Assembly (NCBI GenBank): GCA_024639885.1
Contig: JAHEGD010000004.1
Location: 171,549 to 235,548, forward strand
DNA length: 64,000 nt
Direction: 5' to 3'
DNA from: Porticoccaceae bacterium
GTDB taxonomy: Bacteria > Pseudomonadota > Gammaproteobacteria > Pseudomonadales > Porticoccaceae
The position numbers were made by a program, and so were the translations under genes. The notes under the pieces are model-generated. The model was not told the DNA's origin. It was given only the letters and a program-made list of their open reading frames with translations, and did not search any database. This document shows, one piece after another, positions 1-9,935 of the stretch (positions are counted from its first letter, which is position 1; each line of letters begins with the position of its first letter).

Positions 1-1419
1 AAACACCCGGTAGACGGCGAGCATAAACAGCAGCACCAGCCCCATGCCGATCGTCACCGAGCGAACCCCGAGCTGGATGTTCTCGGCGCCCAGCGATGGG
101 CCGATGGTGCGCTCTTCGACGATATACATCGGCGCGGCGAGCGCGCCGGCGCGCAGTAGCAGCGCCAGCTCGGATGATTCGCGCTGGCTGTCGAGCCCAG
201 TGATGCGAAAGCTCTTTCCGAGCTGAGCCTGTACCGTAGCAAGGCTGATGATGTTCTTTTCAACAAACGGCACCGGCGTCAACACAGTCTCGCCGCGGTC
301 GTCGACGCTCTTCTCGAGCTTGGTCTTGTACTCGATAAACAGCACGCCGAGACGGCGGCCGATGTTGTCGCGGGTGGCGTGGCCCATCTGCCAACCACCG
401 CCGGCGTCGAGGGTGATACTGACCTGCGGGCGACCGTTCTCGTCAAAGGCAGCGCGTGCGTCGGTGACATTCTCACCGGTAATGATCGGGGTATTTTGCA
501 GTACCGCGCTGGTCGCCGCGTCGCGGAAGGTGAAGCTCTCACCGAGCGCGCCGTCGGCCTCAAGGCGAAACTCGAGATTGGCAGTTTTACCGATGATGCG
601 TTTCGCCTCGGCGGTGTCCTGCACCCCCGGCAACTCGACAACAATGCGGTTTTTACCCTGCCGCGAGACCAGCGGCTCGGAGACGCCGAGCTCATTGACG
701 CGATTGCGCAGCGAGGTGAGGTTCTGTTTCAGGGCATTTTCTTGGAGGTCTTTTAGGGTCACCTCGGTAACCACAAAGACCAGTGACAGCGGGTTTTGGC
801 CCGGCTGTGACAGCGTCGTCAGCGCCTGCGACTGGGCGCGGATCGCGCTCTCAGCGGCGTCGCGCTCGGCCTCGTTGCGAAACTGGCCGATCAATTGGCC
901 GCCGACAATCTCCAGCGACCGGTAGCGCACCCGCGCCTCGCGCAGCGCGGTCTTGGCATCTTCCAACTCGCTCTCGAGCCGAGTCGCCAGCGCTGCATCC
1001 AGGTCCACCTCAAGCAGAAAGTGCACGCCGCCACTCAGATCGAGACCGAGCTTCATCGGCGCCGCGCCAAAGCTGCGCAGCCAGTCAGGGGTGGTCGGCG
1101 CCAAATTGAGCGCGACGATGTAATTGCTGCCCAGACTCTGCTGGATCACCTCTTTGCCGCGCAACTGCTGCTCTTTGTCGCGCAGTCTGATCAGCAGCGA
1201 CTCGCCGTCGGTCTCGCCGGCAAAGTGGCCAATCGAGGCGGCGTCGAGCGCCGCCTCAACCTGCTCGAGCACATCGGCGTCGATCACCATCGCACCGCTC
1301 TGCCCAGAGAGCTGGATCGCCGGGTCGGGGGGGTAGAGGTTGGGGGCGGCGTAGATAAATCCTAAGACGATAGCGGCCAGAATCAGCAGATTCTTCCACA
1401 GCGGGTATTTGTTGGGCAT
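1..1419 (-). CDS. secD: Protein translocase subunit SecD, C-terminus cut by window edge
   Basis: Reverse-strand translation from ATG at 1419 reads MPNKYPLWKNLLILAAIVLGFIYAAPNLYPPDPAIQLSG...GLDLSGGVHFLLEVDLDAA...LRNRVNELGVSEPLVSRQGKNRIVVELPGVQD..., diagnostic of SecD; open to the window edge. Confidence 0.96.
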   Translation of the reverse strand, partial: MPNKYPLWKNLLILAAIVLGFIYAAPNLYPPDPAIQLSGQSGAMVIDADVLEQVEAALDAASIGHFAGETDGESLLIRLRDKEQQLRGKEVIQQSLGSNYIVALNLAPTTPDWLRSFGAAPMKLGLDLSGGVHFLLEVDLDAALATRLESELEDAKTALREARVRYRSLEIVGGQLIGQFRNEAERDAAESAIRAQSQALTTLSQPGQNPLSLVFVVTEVTLKDLQENALKQNLTSLRNRVNELGVSEPLVSRQGKNRIVVELPGVQDTAEAKRIIGKTANLEFRLEADGALGESFTFRDAATSAVLQNTPIITGENVTDARAAFDENGRPQVSITLDAGGGWQMGHATRDNIGRRLGVLFIEYKTKLEKSVDDRGETVLTPVPFVEKNIISLATVQAQLGKSFRITGLDSQRESSELALLLRAGALAAPMYIVEERTIGPSLGAENIQLGVRSVTIGMGLVLLFMLAVYRVF

Positions 1420-1485
1420 TGCGCGGCAGTCCTTAAAAGTCGGCCGCCATTATAGCCGCTGAGCGCACCCAGTTAACAGTGCCGC

Positions 1486-2597
1486 TCAGCCGGCCGCCAT
1501 ATTCATCAGCCAGCCGAGCAGCAGCACCTGCGGCAGCGCCACCAGTGGCAGAAACAGCGCAATCTTCCACGACTGGGTTAAATCGCGCAGCACCATCACC
1601 TCGGTGTAATCGGTGGCCACCCCGGCCATCAGGAAGGTAAAGCCGTTGCCCGGTGCTGCGGCGCGCACCACGATATCGGCGGCGATCGGCGTCGAGCCCT
1701 CCGAGCAGACCTCGATAATGGTCGCCGCCAGCAACGTTGCCAGCAGCCCCAACACGGTCGGGCCAAACCACAGCTGGTAGCTCTCCAGCGGCACCAGCGC
1801 GCGCACCGCCACCGCCAGCAAGACGCCAAAGAACAGCCAGCGAAAGACCATCTTCGAGCCGCGCAGACCATCCAGCAGCAGCGCGCCAAATCCGCCCCAG
1901 CTCTTCTCGGCAGCGCGCCAACTGCTGGCCACCAGTGACGCCACGCCAACCGCCGGCTGGTCGCTGGGCGGCTGGCTGTTGGGGTTGGCGGCGAGCGTGC
2001 CGCGCGCCACCAAGCGGTCAAAAATCACCCCAGAGAGCACCCCGATCAGCATCGAGCCGGCGATAAACAGCAGTGTCCAGCTCCAGCCGATCAGTGCGAT
2101 CAACACCACCGTCAGCGACAGCGAGTTCCACGGGCTGGCGATCAAAAACGCCATCAACTGGCCGAGGCTGGCGCCGCGCTGGTAGAGCTTGGTGCCAACC
2201 ATCAAGATACCGTGGCTGCACAGATCGAGCAGCACACCGGCCAGCGTCGCCCGCCAGACGCCGGCCAGAGTGCCGCCGCGCCCAAGCAGACCGATAATCA
2301 ACTCCTGCGGCAGCCGCTCGAGCAGGCCGACAAAAAAGATCGCCATCAACAGCCCCCACCACATGGTGTTGATTAGCTCAAAGACGCCGCCGCTGGCGGT
2401 CGCCAGCCACGCCGGCAGCGCGCTGTCGGCGCCGGCTAACAGCGCCACCAAGTAGAGCAGGCCAACCCCGCTGGCCCCAAACCGCAGCAGGTAGTCGGGC
2501 CGCGCCGCCGGCTGCTCGCAACAGCTGGCGCCGCCCGGCGCCGCCGCTATCGGGCTATTTTTAGGTGGCTGTTCAGGCTGTTCACAGCAGTTGCTCA
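1486..2597 (-). CDS. PF03773-type permease (SO_0444-like Cu/Zn efflux / ArsP_1 family) with Cys-rich N-terminus
   Basis: Multi-TM ORF MSNCCEQPEQPP...CCEQP...ELINTMWWGLLMAIFFVGLLERLPQELIIGLLG...LCSHGILMVGTKLYQRGASLGQLMAFLIASPWNSLSLT; ATG at 2597 preferred over upstream GTG. Confidence 0.75.
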
Positions 2598-2721
2598 TCG
2601 CGCATCGCTCCACGGCGGCTGCCGCCCGGCGGGGCGGCGAGGATTTTTATTCACTGCGTACTATAATGGCCGCCACAGCGCCGCCGCGCAATGGCGGTGC
2701 GACCACCACAAGAGCCCTGAT

Positions 2722-4122
2722 ATGCTGCACTCCGCCATCCGCCCTCTCGTCCGCGCCGCCAGTCTTACCGGGCTGGCGGGCCTCTCGCCGGCCGCTCTAG
2801 CCGCGCCGCTCGACCTGTTTCGCTACGCCGACGGCTCGACCAACTGGCAGTATGTCTCCAACACCAGCGGCTCGCTGCTGATTATCGCGCTCTCCTACGT
2901 GGTCATTCGGCTGTTTCTGAGCCGCAGCCAGACCCGCCGCTACGCCCGCCAACTGGAAGAGATTCGCGGCCAGCTCGAGGAGCGCGTACAGCAGCGCACC
3001 GCCACCCTCGACGAGTTCAACCAGCTGCTCAAAGAGAGCAACAGCGCGCTCGAGAAAGAGGCCAAACAGCACCAACAGACCGCCCAGCAGCTGGCCCACT
3101 CCGAGCACTACCTAAACAACGTGCTGGCCTCGATGCCGCTAATTTTGATCGGCGTCGACGAGCGCGGCGCGGTCACTCAGTGGAACCGCCGCGCCGCCGA
3201 GATCAGCGGTATCAAAGCCGATCAGGCGATTGGCGCCAATCTCTGGGAGATCTACCCGGCGATCACCGTTCAGCCCGGCCAGGTCAATCAGGCACTCACC
3301 CAGGCCAAAACCGTCACCATCAAACACAGCCAGCGCGGTCAGTACCACTTCGACATCACCATCTACCCGCTGGCCAACAGTGCCGAGCCGGGCGTAGTGT
3401 TGCTGATCGACGACGTCACCGACCGTATTTTGGCCGAGAACAGCTTGGTACAGCGCGATAAAATGTCGTCGATGGGCGAGCTGGCGGCGGTGATGGCGCG
3501 CGACCTCGACAACCCGCTGGCGGCGGTCGACAGCGCACTGGCCGGCGGCGATGCCGACGCCGCGCGGGCGCGCAACCAGCAGGCGCGGGCGATCATTGCC
3601 AATCTGTTGCGCTTTTCGCAGCAGCGCGGTGGCCAGCGCGAATCGATCGAGCTGCCGGCGCTGGTCGACGCCGCCATCGCCGAAGCGCGCCAGCTGCTGT
3701 CGGCGGCCAACGGCCTACTGTTCAGTGATATCACCACCACCACCCATTACACGGACTCTCTGCCGGCAGTCGGCGGCTACCGCGCCGAGCTCGAGCAGGT
3801 GTTGCTGAGCCTGTTCCGGCACGCCTGCTCGGCGCTCGCCGACAGCCCGCAGCCAGCGCTGGCGATCAGCATCGAGCAGCGCAGCGGCGCGCTCTGGCTA
3901 AAGGTCAACTTCGCCGCGGCGCCGCTCAGCGACGACCAGCAGCGGCTGCTGTTCGAGCCCGCCTACCACGGCGACGGCCACGCCGCCGCCAGCCTAGATG
4001 CCGGCGAGCGACTGTCGTTTGCTCACTTTATTGTCTGCGAGCAACACGCCGGCAACCTGGCGGTCACCTCTCACCCCGATCACGGCACCAGCTTCCACCT
4101 GCGCCTGCCACTCGCCCCGTAG
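2722..4122 (+). CDS. Membrane PAS-domain histidine kinase-like protein with degenerate catalytic motifs
   Basis: N-terminal TM, coiled coil, PAS (ASMPLILIGVDERGAVTQWNRRAAEISG), HisKA-like DKMSSMGELAAVMARDLDNPLAAV, HATPase-like C-terminus ending HGTSFHLRLPL. Confidence 0.85.
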   Translation: MLHSAIRPLVRAASLTGLAGLSPAALAAPLDLFRYADGSTNWQYVSNTSGSLLIIALSYVVIRLFLSRSQTRRYARQLEEIRGQLEERVQQRTATLDEFNQLLKESNSALEKEAKQHQQTAQQLAHSEHYLNNVLASMPLILIGVDERGAVTQWNRRAAEISGIKADQAIGANLWEIYPAITVQPGQVNQALTQAKTVTIKHSQRGQYHFDITIYPLANSAEPGVVLLIDDVTDRILAENSLVQRDKMSSMGELAAVMARDLDNPLAAVDSALAGGDADAARARNQQARAIIANLLRFSQQRGGQRESIELPALVDAAIAEARQLLSAANGLLFSDITTTTHYTDSLPAVGGYRAELEQVLLSLFRHACSALADSPQPALAISIEQRSGALWLKVNFAAAPLSDDQQRLLFEPAYHGDGHAAASLDAGERLSFAHFIVCEQHAGNLAVTSHPDHGTSFHLRLPLAP

Positions 4123-4134
4123 TCAGCCCGCGAC

Positions 4135-6648
4135 TCAGTCGAGCTGGCGAAGCAGTTGCAGCGGCGGGACGCCGACCGAGCGAGCGCTGTAGCTAACCCC
4201 GAGCAGCGCCACCAGTGCCGCGCCACCCAGCGGCCCGGCCAGCCACAGCCACGGGCGCAGCTGGGCGCCACCGGCAAATAGCTGCTCGACGATCGCCGCT
4301 AGCGCCAGCTCGGCGGCGATCGCAGCGATCAGCCCGGCGATACCGCCGAGCAGGGCAAACTCCACCGCCTGAATGCGCAGCACCGTGCGCCGCGAGCTGC
4401 CGAGCGTACGCAGCAGCGCACTCTGCTGCAGCCGGACCGGCATCGACAGCGCCACACCGGCGTAGAGAATCAACACCCCGCAGAGCAGAATCATACCGGT
4501 CATCATCTGCAACCCTTGGGTGACCTGATTGACCACCGACTGAATCTGGCTGATCACCTTGTCGAGCTCGATCACCACCACGGTCGGATAGCGCCGCAAC
4601 AGGTCGTTGATCACTAACTTCTCGCTGGCCGGGATATGCAGGCTGGTAATGCCTGAGCGTGGAAACTCCTCGAGCACCCCTTCCGGAAATAGGAAATAGA
4701 AGTTCGGGGTCATGCTCTCCCAGCGCAGCGCGCGGGTGTTGACCAGCTCGGCCGAAAAGCGCAGCCCGCCAATACTAAAAGTGACCTGATCGCCGAGCTG
4801 AAGGCCGAGCTCGTCGGCCAGCTCGACCTCGATCGACATCGGGATCGGCTCACCGGCGCCAAGCGTCAGATCGGCCGGCCACCAGTCGCCGGCCACCAGC
4901 TGGTTGTTTTCCGGCAGCGTCGCGCTCCAGCTCAAGTTGAGCTCGCGGTTGAGCGACTCGTGGCGCTCTTTCAGATCGGCCGGCGGCGGCGCGCCGTTGA
5001 TCTCGACCAGGCGGCCGCGCACCATCGAGAACCAGCCGGCACTGCTCAGGTTGCGCTCGGCCAACAGCGCCTTGACCGGCTCGATCTCGTAGGGGGCGAC
5101 GTTGACCAGAAAATGGTTGGGGGCATCGTCGGCGAGCTGCCAGCGCCACTCGTCGATCAGCGAGCCGCGCACCACCGCCATCACCATCAATAGCGCGATC
5201 GCTGCGGCAAAACCGAGCATCTGCAGCTGGCTGTGCAGCCGCGCCCGCCACAGGTTGGCGGCGGCCATCCGCCACACCCCACCGAGCCGATTGCCGGCGC
5301 TGCGCGCGACCCGCAGCAGCACCACCGCCAACGTGGCGATCAGCAGCGCCAGTGCCGCCAGCGTCGCCAGCAGTGCCAGGCTGATCCACAGATTGCCGCT
5401 GTAACCGTACAGCAGCGCTACCGCCACGGCCGCGGCGATCGCCAAGCGCGCCGCCGCGCCGAGCGGACTGCCGGCGATGTCACTGCGCAGCACCGCCAGT
5501 GGCGGCAGCCCCGGCAGATGCCAGAGCGCCGGCAGCGCAAAGCCGACCAGCGCCAATACCCCGGTCGCCGCACCGACCAGCCACGGTTGGCCTCCGGCCG
5601 CCGGCAGCGACGCCGGCAGGTAGTCGGCCAACACCGCCAGTAAGGCGGCGTGAAATAGCCAGCCGAGCAGCAGCCCCGCGGCGCTGCCGAGCAGAGCCAA
5701 CAGCAGCAGCTGCGCCGCATAGAGGCGGCGGACGCGACCGGCGCCGACCCCCCAACACTTGAGCAGCGCGACCTGAGCCAGCTGACCGTCGGCAAACTGG
5801 CGGCTGGCCAGCGCCAGCGCCACGCCGGCCAGTATCACCCCGACCGAGCCGGCCAGCAGCAGAAAGGTGCGGCCGCGCTGGACAGTATCGGCGATACTCG
5901 CCTCGGCGCGCTCCGGGGTGATCAGCTCCCAATGCTGGTCGTCGCCGGCGCTCAGCTCGGCGCTCAAGCGCTGGTTGAAGCGGGCTACCTCGACGCTCTC
6001 TCCGGCCACCAAAAACCGGTAGCGAACACGGCTGCCGGGCTGGATCACCGCGGCCGCCTCAAGGTCCTGATAGTGCATCAATACCCGCGCGCCAAACAGT
6101 GAAAAACTGCCGCCGCGGTCGGGCTCGGTGACCACCACCTTACCGATAGTCAGCTCAGTGGTGCCAAGCTCAATGGTGTCGCCGAGCGCGACATCGAGCA
6201 GCGGCAGCAGCCGCGAGTCGACCCACACCTGACCGCGCGGCGGGCCGCTGCGCGACGGCTGCCAGTCTGCTGCCAACTGGCTAAACGGCTGCTCTGAGAT
6301 CACCACCTCGCCGCGCAGCGGGTAGCCATCATCGACCGCTTTGACCGCGGCCAGATGCATCTCATCGCCGGCGTAGACCATCGAGTTAAAGGCGGCGATG
6401 CGGCTGGCGCGCAGCCCCTGCTGCTGGGCCCACTGCTGCCAGACCGGCGGCGGTGGGTTGGGGCCGCGCACAGCTAGATCGGCGGCCAGGAAGGTCGCCG
6501 ACTGCTCGGTGAGCGCGCGCTCGACCCGGTCGGCGAGCAGCGCCACCGAAGTGACTACCGCGACCGCCAACAGCAGCGAGCCGACCACCAAGCGCAGCGC
6601 ACCACTGCGCCAGTTGCGCAGTAGCAGCTTGACCGCGATAGCGATCAT
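4135..6648 (-). CDS. ybbP: ABC transporter permease, FtsX/YbbP family
   Basis: 837 aa, multi-TM FtsX-like organisation; adjacent to ABC ATPase and tesA as in the ybbA-ybbP/tesA locus. Confidence 0.85.
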   Translation of the reverse strand: MIAIAVKLLLRNWRSGALRLVVGSLLLAVAVVTSVALLADRVERALTEQSATFLAADLAVRGPNPPPPVWQQWAQQQGLRASRIAAFNSMVYAGDEMHLAAVKAVDDGYPLRGEVVISEQPFSQLAADWQPSRSGPPRGQVWVDSRLLPLLDVALGDTIELGTTELTIGKVVVTEPDRGGSFSLFGARVLMHYQDLEAAAVIQPGSRVRYRFLVAGESVEVARFNQRLSAELSAGDDQHWELITPERAEASIADTVQRGRTFLLLAGSVGVILAGVALALASRQFADGQLAQVALLKCWGVGAGRVRRLYAAQLLLLALLGSAAGLLLGWLFHAALLAVLADYLPASLPAAGGQPWLVGAATGVLALVGFALPALWHLPGLPPLAVLRSDIAGSPLGAAARLAIAAAVAVALLYGYSGNLWISLALLATLAALALLIATLAVVLLRVARSAGNRLGGVWRMAAANLWRARLHSQLQMLGFAAAIALLMVMAVVRGSLIDEWRWQLADDAPNHFLVNVAPYEIEPVKALLAERNLSSAGWFSMVRGRLVEINGAPPPADLKERHESLNRELNLSWSATLPENNQLVAGDWWPADLTLGAGEPIPMSIEVELADELGLQLGDQVTFSIGGLRFSAELVNTRALRWESMTPNFYFLFPEGVLEEFPRSGITSLHIPASEKLVINDLLRRYPTVVVIELDKVISQIQSVVNQVTQGLQMMTGMILLCGVLILYAGVALSMPVRLQQSALLRTLGSSRRTVLRIQAVEFALLGGIAGLIAAIAAELALAAIVEQLFAGGAQLRPWLWLAGPLGGAALVALLGVSYSARSVGVPPLQLLRQLD

Positions 6649-7316
6649 CGAGTGGCCACCACCCGCCCCGCCTCGAGCGTCAACTGGGCGCTGCAGCGCG
6701 CCGCTAAACCCTGCTCGTGGGTGACCAGCACCAGCGTAGTGCCCTGCTCCTGATTGAGCTCAAACAGCAACTCGTCAACCGCCCGACCGGTCACGGTATC
6801 GAGGTTGCCAGTCGGCTCGTCGGCGAACAACACCTCCGGTCGACAGGCGAACGCGCGCGCCAGCGCCACCCGCTGCTGCTCGCCGCCGGAGAGCTGGCGC
6901 GGGTAGTGGCTGAGCCGCTCGCCAAGACCGACCCGGCCGAGAAATTCAGCGGCGTCGCGCTCGGCATTGCGCTGGCCGCGCAGCTCCAGCGGCAGCGCCA
7001 CGTTCTCCAGCGCAGTCAGGCTCGGTAGCAGCTGGAACGATTGAAAGACAAAACCGACGTAGCGTTCGCGGAGCGCCGCGCGCTGCTCCTCATCGCAGCC
7101 GCTCAGGTCGGCACCGGCCAGCAACACCCGGCCAGCGCTAGGCTGGTCGAGCCCGGCCAGCAGGCCGAGCAGGGTCGACTTACCGGAGCCCGAGGCGCCG
7201 ACAATCGCCAGTGACGCGCCGCGCTCGACGGCCAGATCAACACCATCGAGTATCCGCAACTGATCACCGCCAACCGCCACCTGTTTAGTCAACTGCTCTG
7301 CCTGTAGTATGGTCAC
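6645..7316 (-). CDS. ybbA: ABC transporter ATP-binding protein (YbbA-like)
   Basis: Walker [12 protein letters not shown], signature [16 protein letters not shown], Walker [16 protein letters not shown] at 7316 is the likely start (ORF open to 7391). Confidence 0.88.
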   Translation of the reverse strand: MTILQAEQLTKQVAVGGDQLRILDGVDLAVERGASLAIVGASGSGKSTLLGLLAGLDQPSAGRVLLAGADLSGCDEEQRAALRERYVGFVFQSFQLLPSLTALENVALPLELRGQRNAERDAAEFLGRVGLGERLSHYPRQLSGGEQQRVALARAFACRPEVLFADEPTGNLDTVTGRAVDELLFELNQEQGTTLVLVTHEQGLAARCSAQLTLEAGRVVATR

Positions 7317-7416
7317 GCCGGCTCCTAAATTTGCCCTGGGTTGGTTGTAACATGCGGGGTAATCCCCAAATAACAATGGTGATATCACCACTATTCAGCA
7401 CCGACAGGACTCTACC

Positions 7417-8022
7417 ATGCGCCGACTATTGATTGTCTTTATCGCACTGATTGGCTGCGCCCCGCTGGGGTATGCTGAGCCGCCGCGGCTGCTGGTGCTC
7501 GGCGACAGTTTGAGCGCCGCCTACGGTATGCAGATCGAGCAGGGCTGGGTGGCGCTGCTCGCCGAACAGCTCGACGGTGAGCTGCAGATCGCCAACGCCA
7601 GCGTTAGCGGCGAGACCAGTGGCGGCGGTTTGGCGCGGCTGCCCCCGCTGCTGGAGCGCTACCAGCCGGACTGGGTGCTGATTGAGCTGGGTGCCAACGA
7701 CGGCCTGCGCGGCTACCCGCTGAGCCGGCTGCGCGACAACTTGAGCGAAAAGATTGCGCTGAGCCGCGCCGCCGGCGCCGAGCCGATCCTCTTTGCGATG
7801 GCGCTGCCGGCCAATTACGGTGAGCGCTACACCAGCCAGTTCAGCGCGCTCTACCCGAGCTTGGCCGACCAGCAACAGGTCGCCCTACTGCCGTTTCAAT
7901 TTGCCGATCTACTCGGCCAAGCGGCGATGATTCAGGCCGATGGACTGCACCCCACCGTCGCCGCGCAACCGATTATCGCCGCCCGGATCGCCGAGCAGCT
8001 GCGCGGCCTACTGCAACTTTAA
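7417..8022 (+). CDS. tesA: SGNH hydrolase, acyl-CoA thioesterase I / arylesterase TesA
   Basis: Signal peptide followed by LLVLGDSLSAAYGM, ELGANDGLRG, ADGLHPT blocks; divergent from ybbA. Confidence 0.92.
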   Translation: MRRLLIVFIALIGCAPLGYAEPPRLLVLGDSLSAAYGMQIEQGWVALLAEQLDGELQIANASVSGETSGGGLARLPPLLERYQPDWVLIELGANDGLRGYPLSRLRDNLSEKIALSRAAGAEPILFAMALPANYGERYTSQFSALYPSLADQQQVALLPFQFADLLGQAAMIQADGLHPTVAAQPIIAARIAEQLRGLLQL

Positions 8023-8027
8023 CCGCG

Positions 8028-9740
8028 CTAGAGCGGGTTGAGCTGTTCGACCATCAGCTGCACCGAGCGACGGCCGCGAAACAGGTTGATGTCTAATTTG
8101 TAGAGCAGCTCAACCCGATCGCCGACGCCGTTGGCCAAGCAGTGGTCGTCGGCATTGAACCAGATCGCGTCGAGCGCGTCGCCACCGGCCAGCGCTACCA
8201 CGGTCATTTTGATGTGGCGCTCGCCGACGATGCGCTGCGTACTCACCGCAAACTGGCCGTCAAACAGCGGCTCGGGAAACTGTTGCCCCCACGGCCCACC
8301 GGCGCGCAGCTGTTCGGCGCTGGCGATTGACAGCTCGGTGAGCTCGCCGTCGCTAAACTGCACCGCTTGCAGCTGTTCGTCGCTGAGCTTGGCTGCCGCC
8401 AAGCCGACCACCGCGCCGCGAAACCGCTCCAACTGATCGGCGCCGATGGTCAGCCCAGCGGCCATCGCATGGCCGCCAAACTTGTCGATCAAGGCGGGGT
8501 TCTCGCTGGCCACTTGGTCGAATAGATCGCGGATATGCAGGCCGTCGATCGACCGCGCCGAGCCCTTCAACTGGCCGCTCTCGCTGTCGGTAAAGACCAC
8601 CGTCGGGCGGTGGTAGCGCTCTTTGATGCGGCTCGCCAGCAGCCCCACCACCCCCTCGTGCCAATCCGGCCGGTAGAGCACCAACAGCGCCGGCAGTGGC
8701 TCACCGTCGAGCTCGCCGATCACCGCGGCGAGGTCGCGCAGCGCCTCCTGCTGCATACCCTGCTCGATGGCGCGGCGGTCGCGGTTGAGTTGGTCGAGCT
8801 CACTGGCCAGCGCCAGCGCCGACTCCGGCTGTTCGGCGAGCAGGCAGTCGATACCCACCGTCATATTGTCGAGCCGGCCGGCGGCGTTGAGCCGCGGTCC
8901 GACCGCAAAGCCCAAATCGCTGGCCTGTAGCTCGCTGCGCTCGCGACCGGCCAGCTGCAGCAGCGCGCTGATACCGGGCCGACAGCGGCCGGCGCGGATC
9001 CGCCGCAGCCCTTGATCGATCAATGTGCGATTGAGCTGGTCGAGCGGCACCACATCGGCGACGCTGCCGAGCGCGACAAGATCCAGCCAGTCGGCGAGGT
9101 TGGGCTCTTGGCGATCGGCAAAGACCGCGCGCTCGCGCAGTGCCGCGCGCAGCGCCAGCAGCAGATAAAAAGCGACCCCGACACCGGCGATGGCGCGGCT
9201 GGGAAACTGGCAACCGGGCTGGTTGGGGTTGACGATCGCCACCGCTGCCGGCAGTTCAGCGCCCGGCAGATGGTGGTCGGTAATGATCACGTCAATACCG
9301 AGCTGGTTGGCCCGCGCCACCCCCTCGATACTCGAGATGCCGTTGTCGACGGTGATCAACAGACTGGGTGCAAACTGCTCGGCAGCGATATCGACGATCG
9401 CAGCGCTGAGGCCGTAACCGAGCTTAAAACGGTCGGGAACAATAAAGTCGACGCTGTACCCAAAGGCGCGCAGCGCCAGCACCATCAGCGCGGTACTGGT
9501 CGCGCCGTCGGCGTCAAAGTCACCGACAATCAACAGCCGTTGGCCCTGCTCGCGGGCGACCAACAGCCGCGCCACGGCGGCGTCGATACCCAGCAACAGC
9601 GCCGGCGCTGGTAGGGTGCTCAGTGTGTAGTCGAGTTCGCTGCGGTCACTCACTCCGCGCTGGCGGTAGAGCCGCTCGAGCAGGGGCTGACCCGGCAGCA
9701 CCAGCTCGGAGAGCTCGGCGCGGCGAACGATCGCGCTCAC
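8028..9740 (-). CDS. recJ: Single-stranded-DNA-specific exonuclease RecJ
   Basis: LLIVGDFDADGATSTALMVLALRAFGYSVDFIVPDRFKLGYGL...TDHHLPG (DHH) ...FGGHAMAAGLTI (DHHA1); GTG start abuts upstream stop. Confidence 0.96.
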   Translation of the reverse strand: MSAIVRRAELSELVLPGQPLLERLYRQRGVSDRSELDYTLSTLPAPALLLGIDAAVARLLVAREQGQRLLIVGDFDADGATSTALMVLALRAFGYSVDFIVPDRFKLGYGLSAAIVDIAAEQFAPSLLITVDNGISSIEGVARANQLGIDVIITDHHLPGAELPAAVAIVNPNQPGCQFPSRAIAGVGVAFYLLLALRAALRERAVFADRQEPNLADWLDLVALGSVADVVPLDQLNRTLIDQGLRRIRAGRCRPGISALLQLAGRERSELQASDLGFAVGPRLNAAGRLDNMTVGIDCLLAEQPESALALASELDQLNRDRRAIEQGMQQEALRDLAAVIGELDGEPLPALLVLYRPDWHEGVVGLLASRIKERYHRPTVVFTDSESGQLKGSARSIDGLHIRDLFDQVASENPALIDKFGGHAMAAGLTIGADQLERFRGAVVGLAAAKLSDEQLQAVQFSDGELTELSIASAEQLRAGGPWGQQFPEPLFDGQFAVSTQRIVGERHIKMTVVALAGGDALDAIWFNADDHCLANGVGDRVELLYKLDINLFRGRRSVQLMVEQLNPL

Positions 9741-9935
9741 TTAGAAGAAGTTAGCCAGATAGCCCTGGCTTACCGCGATACCGCGCGCCAACACACCCAG
9801 CCCAACCACCACCACGGCTAGGATTGCGGCCAGCACCCAGCCGCGGAACGGCTTCTTTTCAGTTTGGTTGTGACCGCTGTGCAACACGGCATTGACGCGG
9901 GCTTGGTCCTCGTCGCTGAGACGCGCTTCACTCAT
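9741..9935 (-). CDS. DUF3094-family small membrane protein
   Basis: MSEARLSDEDQARVNAVLHSGHNQTEKKPFRGWVLAAILAVVVVGLGVLARGIAVSQGYLANFF; start overlaps bioD stop. Confidence 0.75.
   Translation of the reverse strand: MSEARLSDEDQARVNAVLHSGHNQTEKKPFRGWVLAAILAVVVVGLGVLARGIAVSQGYLANFF

Noticed and set aside
248-925. 225-aa plus-strand ORF at window start
   Set aside because: Lies antisense to secD, whose reverse-strand translation is unambiguous
8015-8043. CCGC-gctaga-GCGG as bidirectional terminator between tesA and recJ
   Set aside because: Only 4 clean pairs without a U-tract; too weak to call
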